DNA from: Acidobacteriota bacterium
GTDB lineage: Bacteria; Acidobacteriota; Vicinamibacteria; Vicinamibacterales; UBA8438
DNA: 7,764 bases
Direction: 5' to 3'
Assembly: GCA_011523485.1 (NCBI GenBank)
Contig: WTGR01000930.1
Coordinates: 1 to 7,764, forward strand
Below the pieces are notes generated by a model, which searched no databases, was not told the DNA's origin, and saw only the letters and a program-made list of their open reading frames with translations. Every line of letters starts with the position of its first letter. Positions within the stretch are counted from its first letter, which is position 1. Positions 6,557 to 7,764 of this stretch are shown here, piece after piece. The translations under genes and the position numbers were made by a program.

Positions 6557-7764
6557 GGCCGGCAGCGTCACATCGTACCGCTTCATCCAGTTCGTGAGTG
6601 TCTGGTAGCTCGGCAGGCCGACGAGCTCGGCCGCCCGGGTCTTGTTGCCGTCCGCCTCGGCCAGCGCGCGTTCGAGGTAGTGGCGGGCGAGATCGGCAAC
6701 CAGGGTCGGGAGCTCCAGCCCGCTGCCCAGCGGCCGGCCGAGCAGATCGCCCGATTCGTCCTGAACCGTCTTGAGCAGCTCTTCGCGGACATCGTCCGCG
6801 GTGACCGACGCTCCGGGCGCCCACAGCGCCAGCCGGTCGATCGTCGCCTGGAGTTCCCGCGCGTTCCCGGGCCACGGATGCCGCAACAGAAGGTTCCTTG
6901 CCGCCGGAGAAAGGGCCTTCTGTTCGACGCCGGGCTGATCGGCGAACTTGCGGTTCGCGGCGGCGAGAAAGTGGTTGATGAGCGGCGTGAGGTCGCCCTG
7001 GCGCTCGCGGAGCGGCGGGAGCCGGATGACGCCGGTCGCGAGCCGGTAGTAGAGGTCCTCCCGGAACCGGCCGGCCGCCACCTCGGTCCGCAGGTCGCGG
7101 TTCGTGGCGGCGATGATCCGGACATCGATGGCAATCGACCTGTCCGATCCGAGCCGCCGGACGGTCTTCTCCTGCAGCGCGCGGAGGAGCTTGACCTGCG
7201 CGGGCAGCGGCAGTTCGCCAATCTCGTCCAGGAAGAGGGTGCCGCCGCCGGCGGCCTCGAAGTGGCCGGCGTGGGGACGCACGGCGCCGGAGAACGCGCC
7301 GCGGGCATGGCCGAAGAGCAGCGATTCGACGAGTCCCTCCGGCAGCGCGCCGCAGTTGACCTCTTCGAACGGTCCGCCGCGGCGGCGGCTCTCGGCATGA
7401 ATGGCCCGTGCGAACAGCTCCTTGCCGGTGCCGGACTCACCCTCGATTAGCACCGTGACGTCGTGTGGGGCGATGCGCCGGGCGCGCGTCCGGGCGCGCT
7501 CCAGCGCCGGGCTGCGGCCGATGATCCGGTCGAACTCGGGCGACTCGGGCGGCAGGCCGGCGGTCAGGCGGGTCAGCTTGTCGTCGGTCTCGCGCAGCAG
7601 CGCGGGCACGTACTCCGCTGCGATGTCGAACGGCACGGATACGGTTCGGACGCCGGTCTTCTCATGGGACTGGATCAGCTCGGCGGGGTAGCGTGTCTTG
7701 GCCAACAGAACCCATACCGCCTGCATGGCCGGCGTGCCGGGACTGACGTGAATGGAGAGATCCG
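6542..7764 (-). CDS. RtcR-like sigma-54 activator (CARF-like, AAA+, Fis HTH), 5' end beyond window
   Basis: The frame enters from the right edge. An ATG at 7726 is internal, because the 12 codons before it read on in frame as DLSIHVSPGTPA and continue into MQAVWVLLAKTRY and LIQS. That run matches the end of the RtcR sensor domain (IHITTGTH, WFLLAEARY, LIQS), a CARF-family fold. The AAA+ domain follows, with Walker A GESGTGKE, a GAFSGA loop (normally GAFTGA), Walker B GGTLFLDEIGE, and ATNRDLR and FREDLYYRL motifs. A GNARELQ motif marks the end of the AAA+ region. A Fis-type helix-turn-helix (GNKTRAAELVGL, then TLTNWMKRYDV) ends the protein. In the family, sensor release lets the AAA+ ring remodel sigma-54 RNA polymerase. 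Its stop overlaps the ATPase-A start, so it is probably co-transcribed with the system it regulates. No symbol is given because RtcR proper controls the rtcBA RNA-repair genes, which are absent here. Confidence 0.93.
   Translation of the reverse strand, partial: DLSIHVSPGTPAMQAVWVLLAKTRYPAELIQSHEKTGVRTVSVPFDIAAEYVPALLRETDDKLTRLTAGLPPESPEFDRIIGRSPALERARTRARRIAPHDVTVLIEGESGTGKELFARAIHAESRRRGGPFEEVNCGALPEGLVESLLFGHARGAFSGAVRPHAGHFEAAGGGTLFLDEIGELPLPAQVKLLRALQEKTVRRLGSDRSIAIDVRIIAATNRDLRTEVAAGRFREDLYYRLATGVIRLPPLRERQGDLTPLINHFLAAANRKFADQPGVEQKALSPAARNLLLRHPWPGNARELQATIDRLALWAPGASVTADDVREELLKTVQDESGDLLGRPLGSGLELPTLVADLARHYLERALAEADGNKTRAAELVGLPSYQTLTNWMKRYDVTLPARARR

Noticed and set aside
6543..6875. 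Extension of ATPase A upstream to 6875
   Set aside because: It would overlap the regulator by 333 nt and gives a Gly/Arg/Pro-rich low-complexity leader with no counterpart in ATPase B; the overlapping TGATG start is more plausible.
6533..7450. 305-codon plus-strand frame opposite the regulator
   Set aside because: It is antisense to a well-supported AAA+ domain and its translation shows no motif.
1..7764. CRISPR array, tRNA, rRNA or insertion sequence
   Set aside because: There are no short regularly spaced repeats, no cloverleaf-like segment and no transposase motifs or terminal inverted repeats; nearly all bases are coding.

Overview
The window is a compact, GC-rich bacterial segment in which every credible gene lies on the minus strand, so transcription runs from the right edge to the left. 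It looks like one operon with five cistrons. The first gene is cut by the right edge and the last by the left edge. The sequence does not name the organism. The GC-rich codon use, Shine-Dalgarno sequences and a sigma-54 activator point to a high-GC Gram-negative bacterium with RpoN; pseudomonadota or acidobacteriota-like lineages would fit, but this is only a guess.

In transcription order the genes are as follows. (1) 7764-6542: the C-terminal ~406 residues of an RtcR-type sigma-54 activator, with the end of a CARF-like sensor domain, an AAA+ domain and a Fis-type helix-turn-helix. (2) 6542-4005: a large SMC/ABC-type ATPase with a P-loop at the N-terminus, a long charged, probably coiled-coil middle, an EQPELHLHP Walker B, and a DUF3696-like tail. 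(3) 4005-3061: a protein with a PLD-like C-terminal domain carrying DPHLD and FHDRYL motifs. (4) 3030-910: a second, shorter ATPase, clearly a paralogue of gene 2 but without most of the middle insert. (5) 910-2, running off the left edge: a second PLD-like protein with DPHLD and FHARYV motifs. It is open to the window edge with no stop codon.

The layout is therefore regulator, then ATPase-A/PLD-A, then ATPase-B/PLD-B: a tandemly duplicated two-gene module behind a ligand-sensing activator. Three of the four junctions are 1-nt stop/start overlaps (TGATG), including both ATPase-to-PLD junctions. The only non-overlapping junction, of 30 nt, separates the two modules. No gene-free stretch exceeds 30 nt, and I see no tRNA, rRNA, CRISPR array, insertion sequence or convincing terminator.

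My reading (inference) is that this is a nucleotide- or RNA-end-sensing, ATPase-driven stress or defence operon. The CARF-like domain would sense a small RNA-derived ligand and the AAA+ domain would activate sigma-54 transcription. Each ATPase would control its PLD-like partner, which may act on nucleic acid or membrane. I cannot match the whole arrangement to a named system from memory.
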